Shown: positions 22,001 through 30,019 of the stretch, in pieces
How positions within the stretch are numbered: position 1 is the first letter of the stretch
Layout of the letters: each line of letters begins with the position of its first letter
Assembly: GCA_029962745.1 (NCBI GenBank)
Contig: CM057151.1
Location: 3,291,431-3,355,430 of the forward strand
Origin: Echinometra lucunter
Lineage: Eukaryota; Echinodermata; Echinoidea; Camarodonta; Echinometridae
DNA length: 64,000 nt
Direction: 5' to 3'
The notes under the pieces: model-generated
What the model was told of the DNA's origin: nothing
Seen by the model: the letters and a program-made list of their open reading frames with translations, nothing else
Databases searched by the model: none
Position numbers and translations under genes: made by a program

Positions 22001-25000
22001 CAAGAAAGTATACTGAAGAGATTGAAACATTGAAAAAGTGGGGTCCATGTGCTTGTTTTTGAACTATCGTCGCCCTAATAGTTGCGAATCGGCTTGAAAA
22101 CCACAAAACGCGCCAAAAACATGCAAAAGGCTGAGAATCTACACTGAAAACAAAAGTTGGTCAAATGACTAAAAAGATTAGTCATTCACTATGTCTTATT
22201 TGACTAAGAAATAATTAGTCATTTGTTTCTAAACTGACTGATATTAATTAGTCAATCAAATTATGTCTTATTTGTGTATAATCCTGGAAATAATTAGTAT
22301 TGCATGAGAAAGAATTGGTCCGTAAATAGTCCTACACTGAACTCAGTTAGTCTTACATTAGTCTTTCATTAGTCTTTTAACTAATCATTTGCTAGTCAAT
22401 GATAACATGACGTGGTGCTGAGGTAAGCTGTCAGTCATGGGAACTAATTTCACACATGCATATTCAAATTTTATATATACTTTTTAAAAACAATGGCTGT
22501 TCTTGACACCCTGAATGCTTGTTATAGACTTGACTGACATAGCAACAAGTACAGCTGAAGTAGTGTACGCAAACTTGATTCCAAGTTATTTTTGTAGTTA
22601 ATAGACCTGTTTACTAACATATTCAAATTTTATGCATACCTCTCAATCATTGGTTGTTGTTGATAACCGGAAAGCTTGCCAAAGGCTTTCAAGACAGAAC
22701 AACAAGATTAGTAATGTTACCCAATAGTGTACGAGTGTTTGTTCATTACTAACAGGTTTAAGGAATATCTCCTTAGTCTATAGTGCAGACGTCCGGTCCA
22801 GGTTTTCCTGAGATGATATAAACACTTTTCATTGGACTTCTCAATTAAACACAGGAATAATGCCTGCAGAAATAGGTAAAAAATATCCCCTCAGGTATGC
22901 AGTATTCAGCTTTTCTGAGAGTAGGAACTCCAAAAGAGGGGTTTTCCCACTAAAGAAAGCACACTAATTGCGAATCGCGAGCAATATTCGCCGATTCACA
23001 TTACATTTCATTACACAATGCTACTGCTATTTGAACATAATCACTGTGACCACCTAAATTTGCCATTAGGCAACCTAACCAATTGTACTGGTTGCCTGGC
23101 TGGCAACCAAGGAAAAAAGTGAAGTGAGAGCCCTGTGAATCTTTACTAAAGCTTTAGACAGGCTTAAATACAATCAATTGTAATTGTTACCATATATCAT
23201 GACGAATGCAAATCTTGTCAATTTTGCAAACCAAAACCAGAGAGCACTAGCTGCTGCGCTCCAGGCCGGCCAGTTCGGCAGGTTCGGTGTTGCATCTGCG
23301 CTGTGATGCACCGTGAACAATCAGCTGACGCGCACAGCTGATCCATCAGCTGTGCGCGTGACGTTTTAACCTGCGCGGTAGGGATGCGCAGAAACATAAC
23401 TGTGGAACGTCCTTAATGAGATCTAAGACCTCATCTCCTTGCCTTCTAGGACCCCAAAAATTGAGTTGACAAGATGCCGGATCTCGCCTTTTTTTTTTTT
23501 TTTTTCTTCTTGGACCCAAGAAGTCGAGTTGATGAGATGCCGGATCTTCCTTTCTTACCTTCTTCTCGCCTTCTTGGATATTGTTGGTACCAAGAATCCG
23601 AATTTACGAGATGCGGGATCTAGCCTTCCTTGCCATCTCGGACCCAAGAAGTAGAGTTGATGAGATGCCGGATTTCTCCTTCTCACTTTCTAGGACATCC
23701 CCCCCCCCAAAAAAAAAAGTCGAAAAGACGGGAAATTATCTCGTCATTTCGGAGGCACTTTTAACATGTTTAAGCTTCCGTGTGGCCAAAGCCCTCTACC
23801 CTTTCAACTGTTAAAGCTAGGGCGCCATCTTAAAGTTGATCAGTTGGTCTCAATACTATCCGATTGTGTTCACTAATGTCCAATTTTCATGTTTAATGTT
23901 TTATTCAAATAATTTCATGACAAACAGTGAATCTTGTCAAATTCAATGCAATGTGAATAATTTTCCCCTGGAAACATTTCAAGAACACAATATCTGATCT
24001 GTTTCTTCTTATAAAAAATGGTAAACACTAGCAGAATCCATAGATTATAAGAAGTCCGTCACAGCTACAATAAACACGACCTCCAACATATCCAGTGAAA
24101 ACAGATCAGCATAATGACATGTCATCTTTTACGTCAAAATATCTGTATTCAAATGTTTATCATGTTTATTGACTGGTTAATAAGACTACCTGCCACGGGA
24201 CAATTCATGATAATTAACGTCTATTCACCAAAGAGAATGGAATAACAGCACATGACATTTGTGTACGTTTTTGTCAGAAATTTCCAGTACTTTGTACTCT
24301 CAGATATGATTACTTTTGTAAACCTCAGCCGAAACACAGATCACATATCAAACACCCATATCTTTTCTCGTTTTTCCATTGCCATGCTTTCGGTTCTGTT
24401 CAAAGAATAACCAGGAATGTGTTAACAAGAAAGTCCCGCCTCCCACCCATCACAATCTTGATTATTTGAGGTGGAGAGGACTCCTTAATGTTGCTTGTAA
24501 GAAGCGATGGAGACTAAATTCAGATTATGAATTCAAATTCATGAAATTTTTACACGCGATTGTGAGTATACAAATTTTGACGTTGTGATGACGATGTGAG
24601 ATGTTCTAGTGGTTAGTATGGTGGCCCTGAAGTACGCTCGACAACAGGTCATGTGCGACGTGAATTTCGCATCCCAGGTCCTGAACTTCGCATCCGAGGT
24701 CATGAAATTCATGACCCGTGGCGCAAACTTTGCATCCCAAGTCGTGAAATTCACGACCCGCGGTGCGAAATTCAGGACTGGGAAGCAAAGTTCGCGCCAC
24801 GGGTCATGAATTTCGCAGCGCGGGTCGTGAATTTCACGATTTGGGATGCAAAGTTCAGGACCTGGGATGCGAAATTCACGTCGCACATGACCTGTTGTCG
24901 AGCGTACTTCAGGGCCACCCTATGGGGCCACCATAGGTTAGCGCTGGTGTACGTGTACCTGTAAAACGATTGGGGGAGGGGGGGGGGGGGTTCGAGTCAC

Positions 25001-26276
25001 GTAAGTCATGTAAGTTGTATGATGTTACATGTCTGGCCCTGTACGTACTCGGATTTGAATAATAATGTCAGTTCCGGTATAGAGGAAAAATTGATTAGGT
25101 CCGCACGCAAAGGCACAAGATGATCGTGATGTGAGAATTTAAAAGTAATAGAAAATCAGTCTGCATGACACAAGCTGAAATTCTGAAGAACTGGCACCCA
25201 TGATCGTCAACCTTGCTCTTGAATGTCTTCCGATAATCTCTCATGCTTTGATGCGGACTGCATATAATGATAAAAACCAAAGAGCCTCGTTACTCTTTTG
25301 GTATAACCTATGTTCATTTATGAGCATTGTGATTTTTATGAAAGCCGAAAAAATGTGCCGCAGAAAATATTCCCCTTTTCCTGTTTATTCGTCACATTGC
25401 CTTGCTCTATATAACAGATATAACAAGAAGATAAACATTTATATATTGTTGTTTTTCTTTTAATACAATCTTGTAACGACTTATAGGCTATTTGGATCTT
25501 TAGCATGGTGACTTGGCGTCCTATGACATACGATGACTATGAGTACCCAAGATGGGCTGAAGGTCTAGGGTTCTGTTTAGCTCTTTCCTCCATGGTTTGC
25601 GTTCCTCTTGCCATGCTCTACCAGATTAGCTCAGTCGATGGTCCTATCCTGGAGGTTGGTATAAATATCTAAGAAATCAGCCTATATAAATACATATACT
25701 AACGGCTGCAGCCTGGGCGCATTTCCGTGCACCAATTCATTCTAATTATTTATCGATATGTAAACTCATGAAAGAAAGAAAAAAAAAAACAGTATGTATA
25801 TCTTAATCTCGTATTGTGTGTATAATTATATTTATGCAATGTTGGAAATTCGTTCACTTCATGGTTACAGACTTCACAGACTTATGGCGACATGTATCAC
25901 TGACAGTTAAAAGTGCATGTAAATGATTTTTTTTTTTTTTTTTTTTTCAGGCCAATGTTCCATGAATACACTGTTTTTGGACCAAGTCCAATAACATTTT
26001 AGGCGTATGCATGTTCTTTTGTTGTTGTGTTTTATTTTCGTTTGGTTCATTTTCCCCTTAAATATTTGAGCTCTTCTTCTGTTCTTCTTGTGTATTACAT
26101 TTATAGTGTATGATCAAATCAGTTCTTGTTCAGTCGGTGTGCAATGAGTAGCGATGTTTAAATCTTACTTAAAACATTCCAGTATTTTTTAGTATACTGT
26201 TTAGATTTCAATTAATATGACAATGTTTCCTGTTATTCTCTCTCTCTTTCTTCCATCTCTTTCTTTTCTCTTTCTT

Positions 26277-26318
<42 letters not shown>

Positions 26319-26428
26319 TTCCATTTCTTTCATTATTTCTTCAGAGAATCAAATTCTTGATAGAGCCGTCTATCAAACCACAGTCGGATGATTATGCAGA
26401 GGTCAATGAAATGGAGAAGTTTGCATGA
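2451..26428 (+). CDS. SLC6 sodium/chloride-dependent transporter (GABA/taurine/creatine-like), 5' partial, 13 exons
   Basis: Plasma-membrane symporter that uses Na+ and Cl- gradients to import a small amine or amino-acid-like solute. The exons are 2451-2582, 5991-6151, 6823-6953, 9108-9240, 9629-9763, 15210-15313, 15855-15979, 17299-17411, 17882-18019, 19092-19194, 19932-20032, 25487-25654 and 26345-26428. All have AG/GT borders and matching phases and give 541 residues, numbered here from the split Gly at the end of TM1. TM2 to TM12 are present. Family marks include FLIPYF and LGQYTS in TM2, FYSYAIGLG in TM6, NSFTS in TM7, GLDS in TM8 and MIGYRP before TM11. The TM2 Tyr, TM6 Ser and TM7 Asn/Ser of the known chloride site are retained. 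Usual length is about 600-640, so 60-90 N-terminal residues with TM1 are outside the window. The subgroup call rests on overall similarity as I remember the family. The substrate cannot be decided without TM1. Confidence 0.93.
2583..4155. other. SLC6 intron, unique-looking sequence
   Basis: AT-rich intron with A and T runs. Short open frames (for example 3319-3645) look like chance. No family recognised. Confidence 0.4.
4156..4350. repeat. 195-bp fold-back (inverted repeat) in SLC6 intron
   Basis: The left arm begins GGATGTAGAAGGCTTCACGG and the right arm ends with its complement. The arms are about 90 bp with a few mismatches and small gaps, around a short loop near 4246-4259. The inner arm ends carry CGACGTTTCGGT / ACCGAAACGTCG. 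The two strands could form a long hairpin. A minus-strand open frame (4076-4426) crosses it and looks incidental. Origin unknown; possibly part of a transposon or a Penelope-type element, but I cannot show that. Confidence 0.75.
4418..4522. repeat. Near-perfect palindrome with a perfect 25-bp-arm core
   Basis: The core at 4445-4495 is a perfect palindrome of two 25-bp arms around a single T at 4470 (…TTTTATGAT-T-ATCATAAAA…). Complementarity continues outwards with mismatches to roughly 4418 and 4522 (TTGCCA…TGGCAA). It starts about 70 bp after the fold-back at 4156-4350, so both may belong to one larger element. Confidence 0.8.
4523..5990. other. SLC6 intron, no recognised element
   Basis: Contains a 16-base-class G run near 4892, a C run near 5074 and T runs. 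The open frames at 5439-5814 (minus) are not like known proteins. Nothing else seen. Confidence 0.4.
5991..6151 (+). CDS. SLC6 exon: TM3 and first part of extracellular loop 2
   Basis: Acceptor CTGATTACAG, donor GAC|GTATGA; phase 1 in, phase 0 out; residues 44-97. TM3 reads [20 protein letters not shown] and the loop begins SSFTGELPW. The pair of cysteines in [10 protein letters not shown] matches the conserved loop-2 disulfide pair of the family. Confidence 0.93.
6823..6953 (+). CDS. SLC6 exon: variable part of extracellular loop 2 with four glycosylation sequons
   Basis: Acceptor TTTTCTTTGCAG, donor GGGA|GTAAGT; phase 0 in, phase 2 out; residues 98-140. Sequons NIT (N99), NET (N104), NDS (N110) and NYT (N124) all lie in this exon, with extra cysteines at C102 and C127. 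The exon ends in the EEFW(E) motif that precedes TM4 in the family. Confidence 0.92.
7279..9013. mobile_element. ~1.7 kb DNA-transposon-like element with ~120-bp inverted ends
   Basis: The left end (7279-7402) and right end (8895-9013) are diverged inverted copies. Each carries a run of T/A beside CCGTACACG, then GCAAA/CTTTATGAATTATTCA, a GCTGAG block, CACGTGGAC and AAATTAAGCGGAC. The interior is AT- and pyrimidine-rich (8340-8810), and the only long frame (8499-8819) is low-complexity. No transposase is visible, so it is non-autonomous or decayed. The exact ends and target duplication are unclear. It lies between SLC6 exons 3 and 4. Confidence 0.65.
9108..9240 (+). CDS. SLC6 exon: end of loop 2 and TM4
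   Basis: Acceptor GTTTATCTTCAG, donor AAAG|GTACTT; residues 141-185. [10 protein letters not shown] is the family loop motif before TM4. TM4 reads [19 protein letters not shown]. Confidence 0.93.
9629..9763 (+). CDS. SLC6 exon: TM5 and loop 3
   Basis: Acceptor TTGTTCCTAG, donor CAG|GTATAT; phase 0 both ends; residues 186-230. [20 protein letters not shown] is the signature TM5 of the family, followed by GVTLPGA and the [10 protein letters not shown] loop helix. Confidence 0.94.
10010..10270. repeat. Diverged satellite units at the left of the hAT-like element
   Basis: Two degenerate units related to the 11660-12800 array: GATATCTTAT, GTATTTTGATGACGA, CTCGCTCGTAT and AATTCGACAAGCGAGGTGA. They lie on the other side of the retrotransposon remnant, which therefore seems to have inserted into a longer array. 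Confidence 0.65.
10309..10398. repeat. 35-bp tandem repeat, about 2.5 copies
   Basis: CCCAGTTCTTG begins at 10309, 10344 and 10379, followed each time by (T/C)ACGGCTTGATT. The period is exactly 35 bp. It directly precedes the retrotransposon remnant. Confidence 0.85.
10405..11640 (+). pseudogene. Internally deleted non-LTR retrotransposon ORF2 with a nested insertion
   Basis: 10405-10615 reads, with a stop near 10500, like the endonuclease-to-RT linker of Jockey/CR1 elements: [18 protein letters not shown], then [22 protein letters not shown]. The RT core is missing. From 10677 an open frame of 260 codons to 11459 begins with the RT C-terminal segment [17 protein letters not shown] and ends with the usual tail ([19 protein letters not shown] and [14 protein letters not shown]). 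The middle 112 codons are not RT but an inserted 336-bp element (10872-11207). An AT-rich 3' tail runs to about 11640. The long frame is therefore a chimera of relics, not a host gene. Confidence 0.75.
10866..11213. mobile_element. 336-bp palindromic element built of 21-bp units (copy 1)
   Basis: Body 10872-11207, starting TATGGTGGCCC and ending with its complement. The terminal inverted repeats are about 57 bp with few mismatches (GTACGCTCGACAACAGGTCA, TGTGCGACGTGAATTTCGC). They are flanked by GATAAC on both sides (10866-10871, 11208-11213); the match extends to 8 bp (AGATAACT) if the end is placed one base inward. The interior is a run of 21-bp units (type GAATTTCGCATCCCAGGTCCT) whose orientation reverses near the middle. 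It splits an RT frame between HTDN and CPVDLQS codons. Confidence 0.85.
11660..12800. repeat. Satellite array with a three-unit higher-order repeat (~455-465 bp)
   Basis: The anchor AATTCGGCAAGCGA or its variant GATACGGCAAATAG recurs at about 11703, 11839, 11999, 12136, 12291, 12449, 12606 and 12755, spacing 136-160 bp. Three variants alternate: type A has AAAAGAATTCGGCAAGCGAGG, type B has CGAATTCGGCAAGCGAAATG, type C has GATACGGCAAATAGGGG. A-B-C then repeats, so equivalent units lie 450-470 bp apart. Each unit also has GTGTATTTTGATGACGAA and a CTCGCTCG cluster. Chance open frames on the minus strand follow the repeat. Confidence 0.8.
13060..13400. repeat. Diverged satellite units at the right of the hAT-like element
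   Basis: Degenerate units with GACCAGCGAGATGCC, TCAGATATCTTATAGG, GTATTTTGATGACAAAATAAC and a CTTCGCTCGCTCGC cluster, followed by C and A homopolymer runs (13421-13475). Confidence 0.55.
14305..14649. mobile_element. 337-bp MITE flanked by TTAA (piggyBac-type duplication)
   Basis: Body 14309-14645. The left end is AGGTAGTAGACCACATTTGC and the right end is the complement of AGGTAGTGGCCCACATTTGC (18 of 20 matches). TTAA lies directly outside each end (14305-14308, 14646-14649). No coding capacity. TTAA duplication is characteristic of piggyBac and Kolobok elements. In SLC6 intron between exons 5 and 6. Confidence 0.75.
15210..15313 (+). CDS. SLC6 exon: TM6
   Basis: Acceptor CATTATAAG, donor CAG|GTAAGG; phase 0 in, phase 2 out; residues 231-264. 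[20 protein letters not shown] is the unwound TM6 of the substrate site. The Ser of YSYA is a chloride ligand in characterised relatives. [10 protein letters not shown] follows. Confidence 0.94.
15855..15979 (+). CDS. SLC6 exon: TM7 and extracellular loop 4 start
   Basis: Acceptor TTATACACAG, donor AAAG|GTAATC; residues 265-306. [10 protein letters not shown] keeps the TM7 Asn and Ser that complete the chloride/sodium sites. [10 protein letters not shown] and [10 protein letters not shown] follow. The donor runs into a 50-bp AG microsatellite. Confidence 0.93.
15980..17298. other. SLC6 intron with microsatellites
   Basis: An (AG)n tract at 16001-16054 begins about 20 bp after the donor site, and a GTG-rich tract lies at 16396-16430. 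No element or exon seen in the rest. Confidence 0.6.
17299..17411 (+). CDS. SLC6 exon: loop 4 and TM8
   Basis: Acceptor TATCTCTTGACCAG, donor GAG|GTGAGT; phase 1 in, phase 0 out; residues 307-344. [20 protein letters not shown] is the strongly conserved loop-4 motif. TM8 ends LMVGLDSE, whose Asp-Ser belongs to the second sodium site. The last codon is Glu where close relatives usually have Gln. Confidence 0.94.
17412..17881. other. SLC6 intron with homopolymer runs
   Basis: 470 bp with G runs (17422, 17623), a C run (17607) and a GT-rich stretch. Nothing else recognised. Confidence 0.5.
17882..18019 (+). CDS. SLC6 exon: end of TM8 and TM9
   Basis: Acceptor TTATCCCATGCAG, donor AAG|GTACTT; phase 0 both ends; residues 345-390. 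[16 protein letters not shown] then [19 protein letters not shown] match TM8-TM9. It ends VTK where relatives have a Glu or similar before GGMY. Confidence 0.94.
18436..18965. mobile_element. 514-bp hAT-like MITE with 8-bp target-site duplication and internal satellite
   Basis: Body 18444-18957. It starts CACCGGCGTAAATCC and ends with the complement of CATTGGCGTAAATCC (13 of 15 match). It is flanked by perfect TAGCTTAT copies (18436-18443, 18958-18965). The interior at 18595-18830 has about three degenerate tandem units, each with a cluster like GCGAGCGAGCGAAGCGAGTG followed by AGCCAAAAAATAAC and TTTTTATCACATT. Non-coding; lies in the intron between SLC6 exons 9 and 10. Confidence 0.8.
19092..19194 (+). 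CDS. SLC6 exon: TM10
   Basis: Acceptor TGATGTAAAAG, donor TATG|GTAAGC; phase 0 in, phase 1 out; residues 391-424. [20 protein letters not shown] holds the Asp (in QIFD) that corresponds to the outer-gate Asp of LeuT-fold transporters. The acceptor has a weak pyrimidine tract, but the phase and family match support it. Confidence 0.92.
19195..19931. other. SLC6 intron, no recognised element
   Basis: 737 bp, with a G run near 19826. The short open frame at 19135-19416 is a shadow of the preceding exon running into intron. Confidence 0.5.
19932..20032 (+). CDS. SLC6 exon: intracellular loop 5 and start of TM11
   Basis: Acceptor TTCCTGTACAG, donor TTG|GTAGGT; residues 425-458. [20 protein letters not shown] is the conserved loop between TM10 and TM11. 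[16 protein letters not shown] TM11 start follows (here [10 protein letters not shown]). Confidence 0.94.
21071..23416. mobile_element. 2.34 kb non-coding element flanked by TTAA, inserted at the fold-back centre
   Basis: Body 21075-23412. It starts GGACGTTCCATAGTT and ends with the complement of GGACGTTCCACAGTT (14 of 15 match). TTAA lies at 21071-21074 and 23413-23416. No open frame above 60 codons is present, so it is non-autonomous. It contains diverged direct repeats (21525-22140) and, from about 22150 to 22400, a patch rich in TTAGTCATT/GACTAA motifs. The duplication suggests piggyBac/Kolobok-type mobilisation. Confidence 0.75.
21525..22140. repeat. Diverged direct repeats (~208-225 bp) inside the TTAA element
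   Basis: AACCCATGTCATATTCGTCT recurs at about 21738 and 21963 (period 225), with a more diverged copy at about 21531 and a fourth starting at 21092 beside the left terminus. Each copy continues with TCTAGAATTGTA, GTGGGGTCCATGTGC and GTTGCGAATCGG. The repeat seems to derive from the element's own subterminal sequence. Confidence 0.75.
23835..24610. other. SLC6 intron, no recognised element
   Basis: AT-rich, unique-looking sequence with no exon or repeat that I recognise. Confidence 0.4.
24611..24941. mobile_element. 319-bp palindromic element built of 21-bp units (copy 2)
   Basis: Body 24617-24935. Same ends and 21-bp unit family as 10872-11207, flanked by GGTTAG on both sides (24611-24616, 24936-24941). 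The right end carries an extra partial end copy (GGGCCACCCTATGGGGCCACC). Because it is in a different place with a different flank duplication, it proves that the element has moved. Chance open frames run through both strands. It lies in the 5.5-kb intron between SLC6 exons 11 and 12. Confidence 0.85.
24942..25486. other. SLC6 intron before exon 12
   Basis: Contains a G run near 24983. The open frame at 25200-25463 has no family likeness. A T-rich tract precedes the acceptor at 25486. Confidence 0.4.
25487..25654 (+). CDS. SLC6 exon: TM11, extracellular loop 6 and TM12
   Basis: Acceptor GACTTATAG, donor GAG|GTTGGT; phase 0 both ends; residues 459-514. TM11 finishes with [10 protein letters not shown], then [19 protein letters not shown] and TM12 with [15 protein letters not shown], the usual family end. 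Confidence 0.94.
25655..26344. other. SLC6 last intron with CT microsatellite
   Basis: A T run near 25930 and a (CT)n-rich tract at about 26240-26330 that forms an unusually long pyrimidine tract right before the last acceptor. Confidence 0.6.
26345..26428 (+). CDS. SLC6 last exon: short cytoplasmic tail
   Basis: Acceptor TATTTCTTCAG, stop TGA at 26426-26428; residues 515-541. The tail RIKFLIEPS…NEMEKFA is shorter than the 40-60 residue tails of many relatives. No PDZ ligand is visible. It contains a small acidic patch ([10 protein letters not shown]). Confidence 0.9.
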   Translation, partial: RIKFLIEPSIKPQSDDYAEVNEMEKFA

Positions 26429-27141
26429 TTTCATTTAGAAGCCTCTGTCATTGAAAACGAAGTCGAGTAAGGAAATAGCTACGATCACTGCCCTGAATTA
26501 TTTCTTTCACAGTGCTTCATGACAGTGATACTGGATTATCTTTATTATTGGCCTTTTCTTTTAACTGTTTGTATGTTTTGGTTCATAAGGAATGTAAACA
26601 TTTGATTTGACTACACACTGCATGTGAATTATCATACCTCATATGAATTATCATACTTCAACTCGCAGTTAATGAATACCTGCCTTTCTGGAAAAAAAAA
26701 AAAGATGGAAAATTAATGATGTCTGGTTGCAGTAGAATATAGCTGTAGAATATCTTAAAATGTGTGTAATTCAGTCTTTGACCTATTCGGCTGGCATTAT
26801 TCAAAGCCAATGTTTCATTATCAACGAAAATGTAAAATAAGTGTTATGAATTTTAATTGACGGGATTTCCTTTTGATAGTCAATTGATAATGACAAAAGT
26901 ATTAAAAAGTCTTCTTTTACTGAAGAAAAAGTATAATAAAATAATAATAACAAAATAATGATAGTGATACTAAATGCCTATATTACAATCTATATTGATA
27001 GATCTTGATATCATTTTTCAAAATGTAAATTTGAATTTGTGTATTTTTGTTCATCTATGTACATGCATTTTATATTGTATCAATATAAATGAATCTGCAT
27101 TTCGGCCGCTTTGCCGCAAAAGATTTTTTTCCCCCAATAAA
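26429..27141 (+). other. Probable SLC6 3' UTR
   Basis: AT-rich non-coding sequence after the stop, ending at a candidate poly(A) signal. Boundary inferred only. Confidence 0.45.
27136..27141 (+). promoter_or_regulatory. Candidate poly(A) signal AATAAA
   Basis: AATAAA about 710 nt after the SLC6 stop, followed within 15 nt by an A run. Other AATAAA-like sites are nearby in AT-rich sequence, so which one is used is unknown. Confidence 0.35.
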
Positions 27142-30019
27142 CCGATTCAAATTAAAAAAAAAAAATCAAGTAAATAAATGAATAATAATCATAATCAAAA
27201 ATAATAACAACAACGATAATGATAATGATAATTATAATAATAATGATAGTAATGATTAATGACAAACAGGAAAAAAGACTGATATGTCCTTTAATCTCTA
27301 TGCTGAGAAGCAAGCTCTTCCTTCACGACGCACAGACATAACGTTTCAATCAGCTTACTCTTGATGAGAATGCATGTGCTTCTAGTACTTGTAAGTCTTT
27401 ACAATGTCTAATTCGATCAATGCAGGGAAATTTTCATGAAAAGCAGAATATTTTAAGCTCGAATAATAGGGCCAGGAAAATAAATTATGCATGTGTTATT
27501 ACGTTAAAGCTAAATGACCTTTTATATGAAATTAAGTCAACAAAGTACCCGACTTTAAGTATCATTTTAGGCATATTTTATCATCATTTAAAGCGTGTTG
27601 TAGACTTAGTACTGGAGATAACCTGGTGCAAGTTACTTTCCCTTTTTTTTAAATTAACTTAAATCATTTAAGAAGAGTGTGTACTGCTTCCTAAAACAAA
27701 TACATACATTCGAATTGAATTAATCAAGGGTAATGCAATTTAATGAAAATGTACAAATTGGCTAAAGAATACACTATCGCCAAGGTTTTCGAGAAATCAA
27801 ACTTTGCTCATGGGGAATGTTAATGCATGTTTGTATATTCGGCCCATAGACATAGTCACATTACGACATACGTCAATGATTGTACGTTTGAATAAGTGGG
27901 GAATAGCAATAGGCAAATGCCTGGGTTGGATTTGTCGAAATATTTTACGACCGTGACTTGAAATATTTCAATGTACTGCCATCAAGCTACCTCCCAAGCA
28001 GTAGACCAATACTCGGGGGGATTATCTCCAAAACAATTCAGGCAAAAGTTTATCTTTACATTTGTCTATTTGTAATCGATTCTCAGACAGATGTTTTCTC
28101 TTCCGATTTAACGTGTGAAAGTAATCTTAGCAGGTGTCTTTCTTTTTCGAAGTAAATCACAGATTATATTTCATAAATGCGAGACTTGCCGTTTCAATAT
28201 TTCAAGTGTTCTATAGTCTGATAGTTCGAACAAATTCCGTAAACGGTAGGGGATTGTAATCTAGAGATTACGATTGGAAATCTGAAAATCCATTATCAGT
28301 TTTATTGAATAAAAAGCTCCTAATATCAAGAATCTATCTCATCTTATAATGACCAATACCAATGTGAAGCTCCTATGATGTCAATTGCGACATAAATTTT
28401 GTACATATATAAATCTTATCCCCAAGCAAACAGCAATCAAAGAACAAACTACTTCTTGCAAGATTTCCGTCAAGTGGACAATTTTTTTTCCGCACAAGTT
28501 GCACCTTAGGCATTTGATTATCAAGTGGATTTGGCGCCTTACAAGTCTTATATATTATTGTTATTGTTATTATCATTATTATTTCGCCTTGCACTAAGGC
28601 TGTAAAATGGTAAACAAATCTTATGAAATATGAAAAGGAGATCTCATACGAGTAGGCCTGCGAAGTCGATATGTATTTTATATTGTTATAACATGTGCAT
28701 AACTTTAATTGTATCTTCTCATTTCAAACCCACATAGATCGAATACAGTGGTTTCAAACCGAATAACTAAACCATGAAATACTGAATACAATATGGTGTA
28801 TTTTCTTTCTTTCATAAATGTTTCTGTATAACAGTAAGACAGATTTGAACAATCATGAACTTTCAAAAATTATGAATACTGTCTATATGTGTTTTGTACA
28901 TGTAGTTTTCTACTGCCATATAAATATCATTTATCATACATAATGGAGCTATATTTCCTTTGCGTTTTAACCAATTTTGCTCAGATACGATAAAATTCAT
29001 TTGTAGTGTTGCTCCCTATACTTTGCAGGTTTCTACATCTCATTTAAAAACTCATTTGAACATTTACTGCCATTTTTATGCCTGTAAACACTTAGCAGTG
29101 TCGTAAAAGCTTATTTTTTGTAGTGTATTTTCTTCGATTTTTTTATAATTTGTTTTTGCGAAAACCATGATGATGATGATAAAACCTACATCCCAACATG
29201 ATTTTCATTAGAGTGCATTTAGTAAATGAAATGAGCTGTGGGAATTGTAGTGTCAGTGATTCACGGTGATAAGATGATTTAGACGTTAACATTATTGTAA
29301 ACAAATAACATGATGCTTCTTCTAATGCTCCATAAGTACAGGGATAAATTAAAAGACTATAGCTTTCTTGTCTTTGAATTTCTGGGAAAGAAAGAAAGAA
29401 GGCAGCAGCGTCATCTTAATTATTATCACTTAGATTATCTAGTCTGACCATTTTCTAATTCGTTTATTATTTTTGATGGCTGGAATGAAATCATTATAAA
29501 ATGAAATAGAATTTACTAGTCATAGAAAGATGAAAAAAATCATAAATTTAAATATAAATTTATATTACATTCCTGATTATGAAAACTGAAATTGATGCCA
29601 CCTTGGTCGCCCATTAGACCCTATAATGTGTTTATAGCCGTTTATAGGTATGAACAGTTGACAAGAAGTCGGGGCAAGGCAGTTGAATCACTCGGTATTG
29701 ATAAAGTTTCCTTCACATGTTATGATATTATATGCTATTCCAGTGGGAAAATTTTTCCTCCCAAACCCCCCCCCCAAAAAAAAAAAAATAAATAAATAAA
29801 TAAATAAATAAATAAAAAATAAAAAACAAATTCTTGTTTATCAAATATTTCTACTTTCTTGGGTTTTTTCTACCTGAAAAAAGACCTCTCGGCTTTCGGA
29901 GTAGCGGGTTATCCATGCTTGTCATCGGGTTGTCATGGCTATATGCATGTACAGTAGGTGTGAAAAGATGAGATTCTTTGATTCAATTAGTTTTTTTTTT
30001 TAATCACAGCTAAAACGGA
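27142..30019. other. Intergenic sequence with simple repeats
   Basis: An AAT/GAT-rich simple repeat at 27160-27260, an (AAAT)n tract at 29780-29820, and otherwise unique AT-rich sequence. No exon recognised. Confidence 0.5.
28495..28590 (+). mobile_element. Possible LINE/SINE 3' tail
   Basis: TTGGCGCCTTACAAGTCTTA followed by a (TTATTG/ATT)n tail resembles the common 3' ends of CR1/L2-type LINEs and their SINEs, where a GGCGCTATAAGT-like motif precedes ATT repeats. No body is recognised upstream. Confidence 0.35.

Larger units (their letters stand above)
20246..23834. mobile_element. Fold-back transposon with arms made of ~53-bp tandem repeats
   Basis: The left arm (about 20310-21010) is a tandem array with the core CTTGGGTCCAAGAAGGCGAG at about 20382, 20436, 20488, 20541, 20594, 20646, 20699 and 20756 (period about 53). 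Orientation flips near 21015, and the complementary array continues at 21015-21070 and 23417-23710, once a TTAA element (21071-23416) is removed. The outer ends also match in inverse: AAGCTTAAAAGTGCCACC plus GACGAGATAATTTC at 20278-20310 against 23725-23775, and AAGATG…GCGCC against GGCGCCATCTT at 23821. The left arm is about twice as long as the right. No coding region. Confidence 0.75.

Noticed and set aside
24983..25010. GGTTCGAGTC as a tRNA T-loop
   Set aside because: No acceptor, D or anticodon stem can be matched around it.
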